A DNA stretch of 64,000 nt from the NCBI RefSeq assembly GCF_900890705.1, contig NZ_CAAHFH010000001.1:3534001-3598000 (forward strand). The letters run 5' to 3'. The notes beneath the pieces were generated by a model. It was not told the DNA's origin and made no database searches. It was given only the letters and a program-made list of their open reading frames with translations. This DNA comes from Pontiella sulfatireligans. Lineage in GTDB: Bacteria > Verrucomicrobiota > Kiritimatiellia > Kiritimatiellales > Pontiellaceae. Shown in pieces: positions 46,790-55,265 of this stretch (its first letter is position 1; each line of letters starts with the position of its first letter). The position numbers were made by a program, and so were the translations under genes.

Positions 46790-47537
46790 ACCACGGGCTC
46801 TTACGATCCTGCTCACGGTATTCCTTGGGAGAAAGGCCCATCACTTTCCGGAAGTTCCGGATAAAATGGCTGTGGTCGTAGAACCCAGATTCCAGCGCAA
46901 TGGATGCAATGGTTTCATTCGTGGTTGAAAGGAGGTTGCAGGCGGCCCGAATGCGCACATTCAGAATGTGCTTCGTCGGAGTGATATCAAAAACCTTCTT
47001 AAAGCGGCGTTCGAACTGGCTTGACGACAGGTTCGCAATCTTGGCCAGCTCCTCAATCCGGATAGGGCTTGCATGGTTTTCGCGAACAAATTCAAGCACC
47101 TCGTTCATCTCCACGTAGGGGCGCAGCTTTTCGTGGGCGTCGGTCATGTTGCGAGCAATGCAAGCCAGCCCAATGACTTTACCGTCGTGTGAATGCAGCG
47201 GAATCTTGGTGGTGACAAACCAGTTGATCGAATTTTTCGGGTCTGGAGCCAGCTCCACCCAGTCAATGATGCTCTCACCGGTTTCGAACACATGGCGGTC
47301 ATCCTGAACATAGGCGGAGGCCCGGTCGGGCGCGAAAATGTCATAATCGGTCTTGCCGATCATATCCGCTTCGTGTTCGAAGCCGCATAACCTCGCCGCC
47401 ACCTCATTGGCCATCATCACCCGCCCATCGCGGCTTTTCACGACGAAGTATACTCCGGGCAGATAGTTGAAAAGCTGCTGCAGCTGCGCACCATGCACCC
47501 TCTTCCGAAAGGCATCGGCCTCCTGGACCGCATCCAT
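46788..47537 (-). CDS. AraC-family transcriptional regulator with PAS sensor domain
   Basis: 249 residues from ATG 47537, which has GAAGGA 6 bases upstream; ATG 47555 (6 codons longer) lacks a ribosome site. Residues ~10-135 are a PAS domain (LFNYLPGVYFVVKSRDGRV, MIGKTDYDIF, NWFVTTKIPLHSHDGKVIG). Residues ~150-245 are the double helix-turn-helix of AraC/XylS proteins (IEELAKIANLSSSQFERRFK and IASIALESGFYDHSHFIRNF, ending GLSPKEYRE). PAS is an unusual sensor for this family, where a cupin fold is more common. The gene lies between two AraC-type operator blocks (46731 and 47628), which makes it the obvious candidate activator of the island. Confidence 0.88.
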   Translation of the reverse strand: MDAVQEADAFRKRVHGAQLQQLFNYLPGVYFVVKSRDGRVMMANEVAARLCGFEHEADMIGKTDYDIFAPDRASAYVQDDRHVFETGESIIDWVELAPDPKNSINWFVTTKIPLHSHDGKVIGLACIARNMTDAHEKLRPYVEMNEVLEFVRENHASPIRIEELAKIANLSSSQFERRFKKVFDITPTKHILNVRIRAACNLLSTTNETIASIALESGFYDHSHFIRNFRKVMGLSPKEYREQDRKSPW

Positions 47538-47627
47538 CTGATGTCCTTCACTCATAGAAGACCAGACTAGGTGAAGACAGCCTGCCAAGCAAGTAGCCGT
47601 TGCCGGGTCATTTCCCTTTGCTGGCCA

Positions 47628-47686
47628 AATCACGCATGCTTTTTGCGCGATGTCGTATCGCGGCCTATGTACATTCTGCTATATTC
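47628..47686 (+). promoter_or_regulatory. AraC-type tandem-repeat promoter block (GH2 gene; divergent regulator)
   Basis: AATCACGCATGC, TTTTTGCGCGATG and TCGTATCG show half-sites 21 bp apart. ACATTCTGCTATATTC follows as extended -10. Its plus-strand orientation points to GH2, and it sits ~90 bases from the regulator's start on the other side. Confidence 0.75.
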
Positions 47687-47725
47687 ATTGAATTGTTCGA
47701 GATACTGAAAAGGATGACGATTGCT

Positions 47726-50173
47726 ATGAAACATACACTGCTTCTATTACTGGGATGCGTATTCACCTTGTCTGCCGGCGCCACGCGCGATACGGCCTCT
47801 TTCAACGACAACTGGAAATTTGCCCGTTTCGGCGCGATGCCCAACGGCTCGCAGCTGGAAGAACCCAAGGGGATGGAAAAGCCCGGACTCAACGATTCCA
47901 GATGGCTCACGCTGAACCTCCCGCACGACTGGGCCATCGAAGGCCCGTTCCGCGCCGAACTGCCCAACCAAACCGGCAAGCTCCCGTGGGCGGGCATCGG
48001 CTGGTACCGCAAAAGCTTCGATTCACCGGAAAGCGATGCGGGCAAGCGGGTGTTCATTGAGTTTGACGGCTCCATGTCGCGCACCAAGGTTTGGCTCAAC
48101 GGCGAATACATCGGCGAGTGGCCCTACGGCTATTCCTCGTTCCAACTGGAGCTGACCGGCAAGCTGAAGGTCGGACAGGAAAACACGATCGCCGTACGGC
48201 TCGACAACAAGCCGGATTCGTCGCGCTGGTATCCGGGCGGAGGCATCTACCGCAATGTGCGTCTCGTCAAAACCGGTCCGGTGCATGTGGCCCACTGGGG
48301 AACGTTCGTCACCACGCCCAAGGTCTCGGGAGAAAGCGCAACCATCCATATTACAACGCAGATCGAAGGCGCTTCGGCCGATGTTGAAGTGAGCCATGAA
48401 GTCCTCAAAGAGGGCTCCAACAAGGTGCTGGCCTCCGGAAACGGGACAGACTGCTCGATTGAACTCGCCTCTCCGAAGCTTTGGGATCTGGAAAACCCCA
48501 ACCTTTATCAAGTGAAGACCACGGTTTTCAAAGGCGGCGAAGCCGTCGACCGCTACGACACCTCGTTCGGCATCCGCACCATCAAATACACCGCCAATGG
48601 CTTTTTCCTGAACGGAAAAAAGGTCCGCATGAACGGCGTCTGCCAGCACCACGACCTTGGCCCGCTGGGCACCGCCGTCAACGTCCGCGCCATAGAGCGC
48701 CAGATTGAAATCCTGAAAGAGTTCGGCGTAAACGCTATCCGCACAGCGCACAATCCGCCGGCGCCGGAATTCCTCGACCAGTGCGACCGCATGGGCATCC
48801 TCGTACAGGTGGAAGCCTTTGATGTCTGGGCGAGGAAAAAGGTGGTGAACGACTATTCCACCCTCTTCGCGGACTGGTATGAAAAGGATCTGAAAGCCAT
48901 GATCCACCGCGACCGCAACCATCCGTGCGTCGTGATGTGGTCCACCGGCAACGAAATGATCGAACTGCGCTATCCGGAAGACGCCGCGCTCTCCCAACAG
49001 TTGCGCGAGCTGGTGAATGCCGAAGATCCAACGCGCCCCTGCACGTTTGGCAACAGCCGCCCCGAGGCCTCGACCAACGGTTTCCAGAACACCGCAGATG
49101 TGTTCGGCTTCAACTATAAGCCCCACATGTACGAGCAGTTCCGCAAAGACAATCCCGACCTGCCGCTCTACGGTTCCGAAACCGCCTCAACCGTCAGCTC
49201 GCGCGGTGAATATTTCTTCCCTGTCTCCGACAACAAAAAAGAAGGCTCCGGAGGCTATTTCCAGGTCAGCAGCTACGACCTTTCCGCCCCCAATTGGGCC
49301 TACCGCCCCGACATTGAGTTTGAAGCGCAGGACAAATATCCCTGGGTCTTCGGCGAATTTGTCTGGACCGGCTTCGACTACATCGGCGAGCCGACCCCCT
49401 ACAACAAAGACAAAACCAATCTCCTCAACTTTACCGATCCCGCGGAAAAAGCGCGGATGAAAAAAGAGCTCGCAGCGCTCGGCGGCAATATTCCGCCGCG
49501 CAGCTCCTACTTCGGCATTGTCGACCTCTGCGGCTTCCCGAAAGACCGCTTCTACATGTACCAGGCCAAGTGGCGCCCCGAGCTGCCGATGGCGCACATC
49601 CTCCCGCACTGGAACTGGCCGGAACGCGTCGGCAAAATCACGCCGGTTCACGTCTACACCTCCGGCGACGAAGCCGAGCTCTTCCTCAACGGGAAATCGC
49701 TCGGTCGAAAAAAGAAGGGCGAGTTTGAATACCGCCTGCGCTGGGACGATGTCGTCTATGAGCCCGGCAAATTGAAGGTCGAGGCCTATAAAAACGGCAA
49801 AAAATGGGCAGCGAGCGAAACGAAAACCACCGGAAAAGCCGTGAAGCTTGAGCTCTCCGCCGACCGGAAAAAAATTGCCGCCGACGGGACCGACCTCTCG
49901 TTTGTAACGGTTCAGGTTTCCGATAACGACGGCCTGCTTGTTCCGCGGACGCACAACTCGGTAAAATACACGCTCTCCGGCCCCGGCGAAATCATCGCCG
50001 TCGGCAACGGCGATCCCGTCAGCCACGAATCTTTCCAGGCCACGGAACGGAAGGTCTTCAACGGCCTCGCCCTCGTCGTCATCCGCTCGAAGGCGGGCGA
50101 AGCCGGCAAGATCGAACTGACCGCCGAGTCCGAAGGCCTCGAATCCGCAAAGATCTCGGTTAAAGCAAAATAG
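47726..50173 (+). CDS. GH2 family beta-galactosidase-type glycosidase
   Basis: 815 residues; ATG 47726 opens the signal sequence KHTLLLLLGCVFTLSAGA. Order: N-terminal sugar-binding jelly roll (FNDNWKFARFG, LPHDWAIEGPF, GWYRKSF), Ig-like domain, TIM barrel and C-terminal beta domains. The acid/base is in VVMWSTGNEMIE (Glu410) and the nucleophile in YGSETAS (Glu485); FVWTGFDYIGEPTPY is also typical of this branch. The family removes non-reducing beta-linked sugars; beta-galactose from desulfated carrageenan oligosaccharides is the natural guess here. Alone behind operator block 47628 and divergent from the PAS-AraC gene. Confidence 0.88.
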   Translation: MKHTLLLLLGCVFTLSAGATRDTASFNDNWKFARFGAMPNGSQLEEPKGMEKPGLNDSRWLTLNLPHDWAIEGPFRAELPNQTGKLPWAGIGWYRKSFDSPESDAGKRVFIEFDGSMSRTKVWLNGEYIGEWPYGYSSFQLELTGKLKVGQENTIAVRLDNKPDSSRWYPGGGIYRNVRLVKTGPVHVAHWGTFVTTPKVSGESATIHITTQIEGASADVEVSHEVLKEGSNKVLASGNGTDCSIELASPKLWDLENPNLYQVKTTVFKGGEAVDRYDTSFGIRTIKYTANGFFLNGKKVRMNGVCQHHDLGPLGTAVNVRAIERQIEILKEFGVNAIRTAHNPPAPEFLDQCDRMGILVQVEAFDVWARKKVVNDYSTLFADWYEKDLKAMIHRDRNHPCVVMWSTGNEMIELRYPEDAALSQQLRELVNAEDPTRPCTFGNSRPEASTNGFQNTADVFGFNYKPHMYEQFRKDNPDLPLYGSETASTVSSRGEYFFPVSDNKKEGSGGYFQVSSYDLSAPNWAYRPDIEFEAQDKYPWVFGEFVWTGFDYIGEPTPYNKDKTNLLNFTDPAEKARMKKELAALGGNIPPRSSYFGIVDLCGFPKDRFYMYQAKWRPELPMAHILPHWNWPERVGKITPVHVYTSGDEAELFLNGKSLGRKKKGEFEYRLRWDDVVYEPGKLKVEAYKNGKKWAASETKTTGKAVKLELSADRKKIAADGTDLSFVTVQVSDNDGLLVPRTHNSVKYTLSGPGEIIAVGNGDPVSHESFQATERKVFNGLALVVIRSKAGEAGKIELTAESEGLESAKISVKAK

Positions 50174-50262
50174 TCCCCAAAAGCGAAAAACGACAACTTA
50201 GCGAGCGATGATGCCCGAAATATGGTGCTGCCAAAGGGCACACATCGTGACAACTTAACGAC

Positions 50263-50553
50263 GTGGATTATTATCAGTGGAATCCTGAGAAAAACAAAAA
50301 GCTTAAAGTTGAGCGAGGCATCAGCTTTGAGCAAGTTGTCATGCATATCGAGAAGGACGATCTACTCGGAGTGCTTGCACATCCCAATCAGAAAAAACAT
50401 CCAGGCCAGCAGGTCTTGGTGGTGAGTATACAGGACTATGCCTATCTCGTGCTGTTTGTTGAAAACGAGAACGGCCGTTTCCTGAAAACCATCATTCCCA
50501 GCCGGAAGGCTACACGCGACTACCTTGGAGGTTCTTCAAATGAAAAACAGTAA
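50263..50553 (+). CDS. BrnT-like toxin of a type II toxin-antitoxin pair
   Basis: 96 residues from a GTG at 50263 with no clear ribosome site. DYYQWNPEKNKKLKVERGIS at the start and YLVLFVENENGRFLKTIIPS near the end match the BrnT-like RNase toxin pattern (W..EKN..L...RG.SFE / ...FLKTI.PSR). It overlaps the antitoxin start by 14 bases, toxin first, as in brnTA. A direct repeat GACAACTTA(G/A)CGA at ~50188 and ~50249 upstream could be the autoregulatory operator. Confidence 0.75.
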   Translation: MDYYQWNPEKNKKLKVERGISFEQVVMHIEKDDLLGVLAHPNQKKHPGQQVLVVSIQDYAYLVLFVENENGRFLKTIIPSRKATRDYLGGSSNEKQ

Positions 50554-50821
50554 GCTAAACCAAGGAGAAAAAGATATTCTGGATTCCTTTGAACAGGGTG
50601 AATGGCTGCCTGTTAAAAACCAAAAGGGAGAGATGGCCCGCCACAAAAAATACGCGCAAAACACGTTGCGCAAAGACCGACGCGTCAACATACGGATGAC
50701 CTCGAAAGATCTAGAGGAACTCTAGGCCATTGCCGTTGAAGACGGAATCCCCTACCAGACCCTGATGTCCAGCATCCTTCACCGATACGTGAATGGGAGG
50801 CTTACCCAAAAAGCCAGCTGA
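50540..50821 (+). pseudogene. CopG/BrnA-like antitoxin with in-frame amber stop
   Basis: ATG 50540 has GGAG 10 bases upstream. The frame reads KNSKLNQGEKDILDSFEQGE, then RKDRRVNIRMTSKDLEEL, then TAG at 50723-50725. It continues in the same frame as AIAVEDGIPYQTLMSSILHR and YVNGRLTQKAS to TGA at 50821. The part after the stop is exactly the second half of the ribbon-helix-helix that this antitoxin type needs (consensus DL..LQ..A..EGIPYQTL..S.LH.Y..G.L). A single C-to-T change in a CAG codon explains the stop. The truncated product would have only part of the DNA-binding fold. Confidence 0.75.
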
Positions 50822-50863
50822 ACACGTGGCAGGTTCCCACAGGAAAGTGCGTTCTTTGTGCGA

Positions 50864-50922
50864 AATCACGCATACCTTTTGCGCGATCACGTATTTATCG
50901 AGCCTTGGATTCTGATACCTTT
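50864..50922 (+). promoter_or_regulatory. AraC-type tandem-repeat promoter block (sulfatase 51073)
   Basis: AATCACGCATACC, TTTTGCGCGATC and ACGTATTTATC give clean half-sites 21 bp apart, with ATTCTGATACCTTTA as -10. It lies 150 bases upstream of the sulfatase start, with an inverted repeat in between. Confidence 0.75.
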
Positions 50923-50966
50923 ATCACGTCTAAAAACAAACTCCGTTGGCATCGCAAGGGAGAAAT

Positions 50967-51047
50967 TAGGCAGAGTGATTTTGACAGAATAATTCTTCTT
51001 TGCTGGATGGACGGAGAATCATTCTACCACCCAATTATTCTGCCTTA
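50967..51047. repeat. 81-bp imperfect inverted repeat (AGGCAGA...TCTGCCT)
   Basis: TTAGGCAGAGTGATTTTG and GACAGAATAATTCT on the left mirror AGAATCATTCTACC and AATTATTCTGCCTTAA on the right. It sits in the 5' leader between the operator block and the sulfatase start. It resembles small mobile palindromes (MITE-like), without target-site duplication that I can confirm. Confidence 0.6.
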
Positions 51048-51072
51048 AATATCGGCAACTACAGGAGTGAAC

Positions 51073-52479
51073 ATGAAACGAAGGATTTGGATTTCAATAT
51101 TTTCAATGGCCTTGCTGGCCTCGCCGGCCTTCAGCGCGAAAGAACCTATGAACGTGCTGATGATTGCCATAGACGACCTGAACGACTGGGTCGGCTTTCT
51201 GGGCGGGCATCCGCAGACGCTGACCCCCAACATGGACCGGCTGGCAGCTCAGGGCATGGTCTTTGAAAACGCCAGTTGTTCGTCCGTGGCCTGCAACCCT
51301 TCCCGCTCCGCCTTGATGAGCGGGATTCCTCCTTATATTTCTGGAATGTACAGCAATGGACAGGAAATGCGGGAGAGCCCCGTGCTGAAAGAGGCCATCA
51401 TGCTGCCCCGCTATTTCAGCAACCATGGCTACACCTCAATGGTGCGCGGTAAGATTTTCCACCACGCCGACATGGATCCGCAGAGCTGGGACATCATGAG
51501 CAATCAGCGCACGGACAAGCTTAAGATCCCGAAAGGCCAGCTGACCGACATGACGCCCTACCAGGACATCAATATCGACAACGGCCTTTCGTTTGTCCAA
51601 AAGCCACGGATCGCTTGGAAGTCCACCCAGCAGCCGAAGGAGCTGACCCAGGATTATCAGAACGCCATGTGGGCCTCGAAGTGGCTGACGGATGAAGCGG
51701 AGCAGAAAACCCCAAAGCCGTTTTTCCTGGCCTGCGGCATTTTCCGCCCGCATCTGCCGTGGACGGTGCCGGCCGAGTACTACGCCCGCTTTGATCTCGA
51801 TTCGATCAAACTCCCGCCAATCAACGAAGATGACTACTCAGACATTGGCAAAGGCGGAGCGATGGACGAATACAAAGAAGCCAAAGAAAAAGGGCTGCGC
51901 GAGGAAATCGTATGGGCCTACCTCGCCAACATTGCCTATGCCGACGACTGCGTCGGCGTGATTCTCGACGCGCTGGAAAAGAGCCTCTATAAGGATAATA
52001 CCATCGTAGTGCTCTGGAGCGACCACGGCTGGCACGTCGGCGAAAAACTGCGCTATAAAAAATCAACGCTCTGGGAAGAAACCGCCCGCATGCCCTTCAT
52101 CGTCAAGGTGCCGGGCATGGAGCCGGGACGCAGCAAGCGCCCGGTCAACCTGATCGACCTCTACCCCACCCTGATCGATCTCGCTGGTCTTCCGGAAAAG
52201 AAAGAGCTGGTCGGACGCAGCTTTGTTCCGGTGCTTAAAAATCCAGACATCGAATGGAAATATCCAGCAATCACCTCCTCGGCCGGAGGCCATAGCCTGC
52301 GCACCGAACGGTGGCGCTACATCAGCAAGAAGAGGGGCACCGAAGAACTGTACGATCACGACAAAGATCCAAACGAATGGACCAACCTTGCATCCAACCC
52401 GGAACACGCGGGCATCATCAAAGAGCTGCGCAAGTTTCTGCCGGCAGACAAAAAACCAACAGCTAAGGCCGGCCACTAG
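51073..52479 (+). CDS. S1 sulfatase, iduronate-2-sulfatase-like
   Basis: 468 residues from ATG 51073 (AGGAG 5 bases upstream; a GTG at 51067 is possible). Signal peptide KRRIWISIFSMALLASPAFSA. MIAIDDLNDWVGFLGGHP and the formylglycine motif CNPSRSALMSG (Cys74) are typical of the iduronate-2-sulfatase-like branch, as are KIFHH, FFLACGIFRPHLPW and WSDHGWHVGEK. In marine galactan systems this branch contains exo-acting carrageenan sulfatases; that activity is an inference here. Monocistronic, behind its own operator block. Confidence 0.9.
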   Translation: MKRRIWISIFSMALLASPAFSAKEPMNVLMIAIDDLNDWVGFLGGHPQTLTPNMDRLAAQGMVFENASCSSVACNPSRSALMSGIPPYISGMYSNGQEMRESPVLKEAIMLPRYFSNHGYTSMVRGKIFHHADMDPQSWDIMSNQRTDKLKIPKGQLTDMTPYQDINIDNGLSFVQKPRIAWKSTQQPKELTQDYQNAMWASKWLTDEAEQKTPKPFFLACGIFRPHLPWTVPAEYYARFDLDSIKLPPINEDDYSDIGKGGAMDEYKEAKEKGLREEIVWAYLANIAYADDCVGVILDALEKSLYKDNTIVVLWSDHGWHVGEKLRYKKSTLWEETARMPFIVKVPGMEPGRSKRPVNLIDLYPTLIDLAGLPEKKELVGRSFVPVLKNPDIEWKYPAITSSAGGHSLRTERWRYISKKRGTEELYDHDKDPNEWTNLASNPEHAGIIKELRKFLPADKKPTAKAGH

Positions 52480-52482
52480 CTA

Positions 52483-52499
52483 GAGGGGCGCCGCCCCTC
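52483..52499. repeat. Perfect palindrome GAGGGGCG-C-CGCCCCTC
   Basis: Between two converging genes. It shares the GAGGGGC/GCCCCTC arms with the in-frame repeat at 25815-25860. There is no T-run, so I do not call it a terminator. Confidence 0.55.
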
Positions 52500-52510
52500 C
52501 AAAGCGGGAT

Positions 52511-53350
52511 CTAGAACCGGCGGGCGTTTTGCGCGTTTCCGCGCATTCGCTGCTGCTTGGGGGCCGGTGGCTTTTCCAGATGGAGACCGTACCATTCGTC
52601 GCCGAGCCCCGCATTCGAGAAGCTCTTTTCTTTATTGTTTGAAAGCCGTTCCCAGTTATAAGAGAACGTCTCATTTCCGGTGGCGTCCTTCGCTTTCAGC
52701 AAAAGCTGGCGCGCTTTTTCGGGCTCGCCTTCTTTCACCAACACCCACGACATAAGACCATACAACAGGGTGCCGCGATCCCCTCGGAACCATTTCACAT
52801 AACGCTTGAAGGTTTTTTCAACGCCCGCAACATCACCCTTTTTATACTGACGCGCCATCTTCATGGACACCGGCATAGGGTCCATCAGCATTGGGCCTCT
52901 AAACAGCCCCCCTGCTGCGAAAATTTCATCCACCTGTTTAAACTCCTTCAGCTGATAAAGAAACTGCAAGCGCATGGTTGCAATCTGCCTTCCCATCAAC
53001 AGATTCCACTTCCTGAAGGGCTCAAAGCGATCGGTAAAATCGAGTGCGCCTTTCACGATCTCCATCTGGCCAGCCTCAATCTGGCGCTGCATCAGCTTGA
53101 TGTTCCCGCCGGGCTTGCTTTGGAATTGCTGCACTTTCCGCTGCAGCCGCTGCTGGCCCTGCGTAAGAAGCGCTTGCAGCTCATTCTGAACCGCAGTGGT
53201 TTTTTTACGCACCAGGAACCCAACCAGAAATTGGGCTGCAATGAACCCGAAAATTCCAAAGAAAACCGTGGTTCCCGTGCGTACGTCCGTGACCGCACAG
53301 GTGACAACCAGTGCGATTGAAAAGGCGAGTGAAATCAAAATTGAAAGCAT
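52511..53350 (-). CDS. Membrane protein of unknown function
   Basis: 279 residues from ATG 53350 (AAAGGA 9 bases upstream); a longer frame to 53428 lacks support. Two membrane segments at the start (LSILISLAFSIALVVTCAV and VFFGIFGFIAAQFLVGFLV) are followed by a positive patch and a Gln-rich coiled coil (LLTQGQQRLQRKVQQFQ). The remaining soluble part of helical hairpins looks TPR-like (FLYQLKEFKQVDEIFAAGG, WVLVKEGEPEKARQLLLKAK). It ends with a basic tail. I recognise no family. It is the one ordinary-looking gene among the catabolic ones and is convergent with the sulfatase before it. Confidence 0.7.
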   Translation of the reverse strand: MLSILISLAFSIALVVTCAVTDVRTGTTVFFGIFGFIAAQFLVGFLVRKKTTAVQNELQALLTQGQQRLQRKVQQFQSKPGGNIKLMQRQIEAGQMEIVKGALDFTDRFEPFRKWNLLMGRQIATMRLQFLYQLKEFKQVDEIFAAGGLFRGPMLMDPMPVSMKMARQYKKGDVAGVEKTFKRYVKWFRGDRGTLLYGLMSWVLVKEGEPEKARQLLLKAKDATGNETFSYNWERLSNNKEKSFSNAGLGDEWYGLHLEKPPAPKQQRMRGNAQNARRF

Positions 53351-53486
53351 GTGTCGCGTCCTTTGTCCAAATAAGTTAATCTGTTTTGTAAGTTTACATT
53401 TCTTGCGATAAAAGGCGGGATAATACAATAGCCCGCGACAAAAGTCACCTACGGAAGCGACCTCACTTTTAGGCGCAAACTGGCAA

Positions 53487-53546
53487 TATTACGTATAGTT
53501 TTTACGCAATCGCGCATTACAGAGCGTCCGTATTTCTGCTACATTT
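53487..53546 (+). promoter_or_regulatory. AraC-type tandem-repeat promoter block (sulfatase operon 53763-58971)
   Basis: TATTACGTATAG, TTTTTACGCAATC and GCGCATTAC provide the half-sites; TTCTGCTACATTTC is the -10 element with one extra base of spacer. Confidence 0.7.
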
Positions 53547-53602
53547 CGTGCTTGTTTAACTAGACTCTGGAATCCAATGCGGATCCGCAGCAGAGGTTTA
53601 AT

Positions 53603-53655
53603 AGCAACGAATGTATGTAAAGCAACAAATCTGAACTACGGGGAAATTCGTTGCT
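53603..53655. repeat. Inverted repeat AGCAACGAAT / ATTCGTTGCT
   Basis: Ten-base arms around a 32-base centre in the 5' leader of the sulfatase operon. Related to the element at 40892-40924. Confidence 0.6.
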
Positions 53656-53762
53656 GAAAATCCTGCGTTATTGGTTGGACGCAAGTACCTAAAGAGTAGT
53701 CTGATCAGGAACGCATAATGCTAAAGAAACTAAAACGAAAGTACCTAATCAAGGATCACAAT

Positions 53763-55265
53763 ATGAAACGCGCATTTGCAATGGCAGGAGCTCTTATGGC
53801 CGCAGGGCTTGTCCAAGCTTCGGAACTACAGAAGCCCAATATGATTTGGATCATGACGGAGGACATCGCGCCGGATCTGGAATGCTATGGCATGGCCGGC
53901 GTCAAAACGCCTAATCTCAACAAAATGGCGAAGGAAGGCATGCTCTTCACCCGTGCCTACTGCGCCAACCCGATCTGCTCGCCCAGCCGCTCTTCGATGA
54001 TGGTCGGCGCGCACCAGACCACCTTTAACGCCCAACACCACCGCAGCAACCGCGACACGCCGCTGCCGGCTCCGTACAAACCGATCACCAGCTACCTCCG
54101 CGACGCCGGCTACACCTGCATCCTAGGCAGCGATCTCGTTATGAAGCAGGGGCGCAAAATCGACTGCAACTTTAAATACAAAGACACGGGCCCTTACGAC
54201 GGCGTGAAAAACTTCGGCATTTTTGACAAGCTCGATACGTTCACCCCGGCAGACCAGCCCTTCTTCAACCAGATCCAGACGGTAGTCACCCATCGCGGCG
54301 ACTGGTGGAACGGCGTCCGGGCCGCATCGAAGCACCCGGTTCCGCTCGACGCCATCAAACTGCCCCCCTTCATGGCCGACACCCCGGAAATCCGCTACGA
54401 CTGGGCCACCTACCTCGACACCATTGAATACATGGACGACGAGGTCGGCCAGATCATGCAGCGGCTCAAGGATCAGGGCCTCGACAAAAACACCATCGTC
54501 GTCTTTGTGGGCGACAACGGCCGCTGCAACTTGCGAGGCAAGGGCTATCTGCAGGAACCGGGCATCCATGTTCCGATGATTGTCTGGGGCCCGGGCATCA
54601 AGGCCGGCACCGTCGTGGACGAACTCGTCTGCATGACCGACATTTCCGCCACCATCCTGAAACTCGCCGGCGCCCATATGCCCGACTATCTCGACGGCCA
54701 TCCGGTCTTCGGCGTGGAAAATCCGCAATACCGCGAATATGTCCGCTCCGCCCGCGACATTTGGGACGAGATCGACGAATGCTCGCGCAGCATCACCACC
54801 AAAAAGTTTTCCTACATCAAAAACCACATGCCCGAGGTTCCGTGGAACACCACGCAGGCCTACCTCGAACTCAACCGCCCTGCCCTGCACGTGATGCGCC
54901 GCCTGAAAGCGGAAGGCAAACTGAGCGATGCCGAGATGACGTTCTTCTTGGACGAAAAACCCTCCGAAGAGCTCTACGATCTCAATAAGGATCCCAACCA
55001 AATGGTCAATCTGGCCGCCAACCCCGAATATGCCGAAACGTTGAAAAAGATGCGCGCGCTTGAAAAGCAATGGCAGGCCGAAAACAATGACATGGGCTTG
55101 GCCGATCTCGGCAACCGTCATCCCGAAGAAGGGCTCGGTGCAGTCTTGGTTCGAGAAGCCGTTAAGGAAAAGGCGCCGGACGTCTGGGCAAGACTGGAAG
55201 CCGGCGAACTGATGGAAACCCAATCGTGGAAGAAAAAGTACGGCACCAAGAAGAAGGGAAAATAA
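53763..55265 (+). CDS. S1 sulfatase
   Basis: 500 residues from ATG 53763 (AAGGATC upstream), where the signal peptide [19 protein letters not shown] begins. The formylglycine motif is [11 protein letters not shown] with Cys72; the metal site is [13 protein letters not shown], with Glu-Asp in place of the usual Asp-Asp. The usual GKWH strand reads [10 protein letters not shown] and the second metal site [10 protein letters not shown]. These shifts place it in a subfamily apart from its neighbours. First of a four-gene operon; its stop overlaps the next start (TAATG). Confidence 0.87.
   Translation: MKRAFAMAGALMAAGLVQASELQKPNMIWIMTEDIAPDLECYGMAGVKTPNLNKMAKEGMLFTRAYCANPICSPSRSSMMVGAHQTTFNAQHHRSNRDTPLPAPYKPITSYLRDAGYTCILGSDLVMKQGRKIDCNFKYKDTGPYDGVKNFGIFDKLDTFTPADQPFFNQIQTVVTHRGDWWNGVRAASKHPVPLDAIKLPPFMADTPEIRYDWATYLDTIEYMDDEVGQIMQRLKDQGLDKNTIVVFVGDNGRCNLRGKGYLQEPGIHVPMIVWGPGIKAGTVVDELVCMTDISATILKLAGAHMPDYLDGHPVFGVENPQYREYVRSARDIWDEIDECSRSITTKKFSYIKNHMPEVPWNTTQAYLELNRPALHVMRRLKAEGKLSDAEMTFFLDEKPSEELYDLNKDPNQMVNLAANPEYAETLKKMRALEKQWQAENNDMGLADLGNRHPEEGLGAVLVREAVKEKAPDVWARLEAGELMETQSWKKKYGTKKKGK

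Larger units (their letters stand above)
53351..53762. other. Intergenic region with operator block and inverted repeat
   Basis: The 412 bases between the divergent membrane-protein and sulfatase genes hold the operator block at 53487-53546 and an inverted repeat at 53603-53655. An in-frame ATG at 53718, itself behind AGGAACGCATA, would lengthen the sulfatase by 15 residues ahead of its signal peptide. Nothing else was seen. Confidence 0.5.

Noticed and set aside
47538..47633. Upstream extension of the PAS-AraC regulator
   Set aside because: ATG 47555 and the longer frame have no ribosome site, while GAAGGA sits correctly before 47537. The choice among these is not certain.
52483..52499. Palindrome between converging genes as a bidirectional terminator
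   Set aside because: No T-run on either side; it fits better with the GAGGGGC repeat family.
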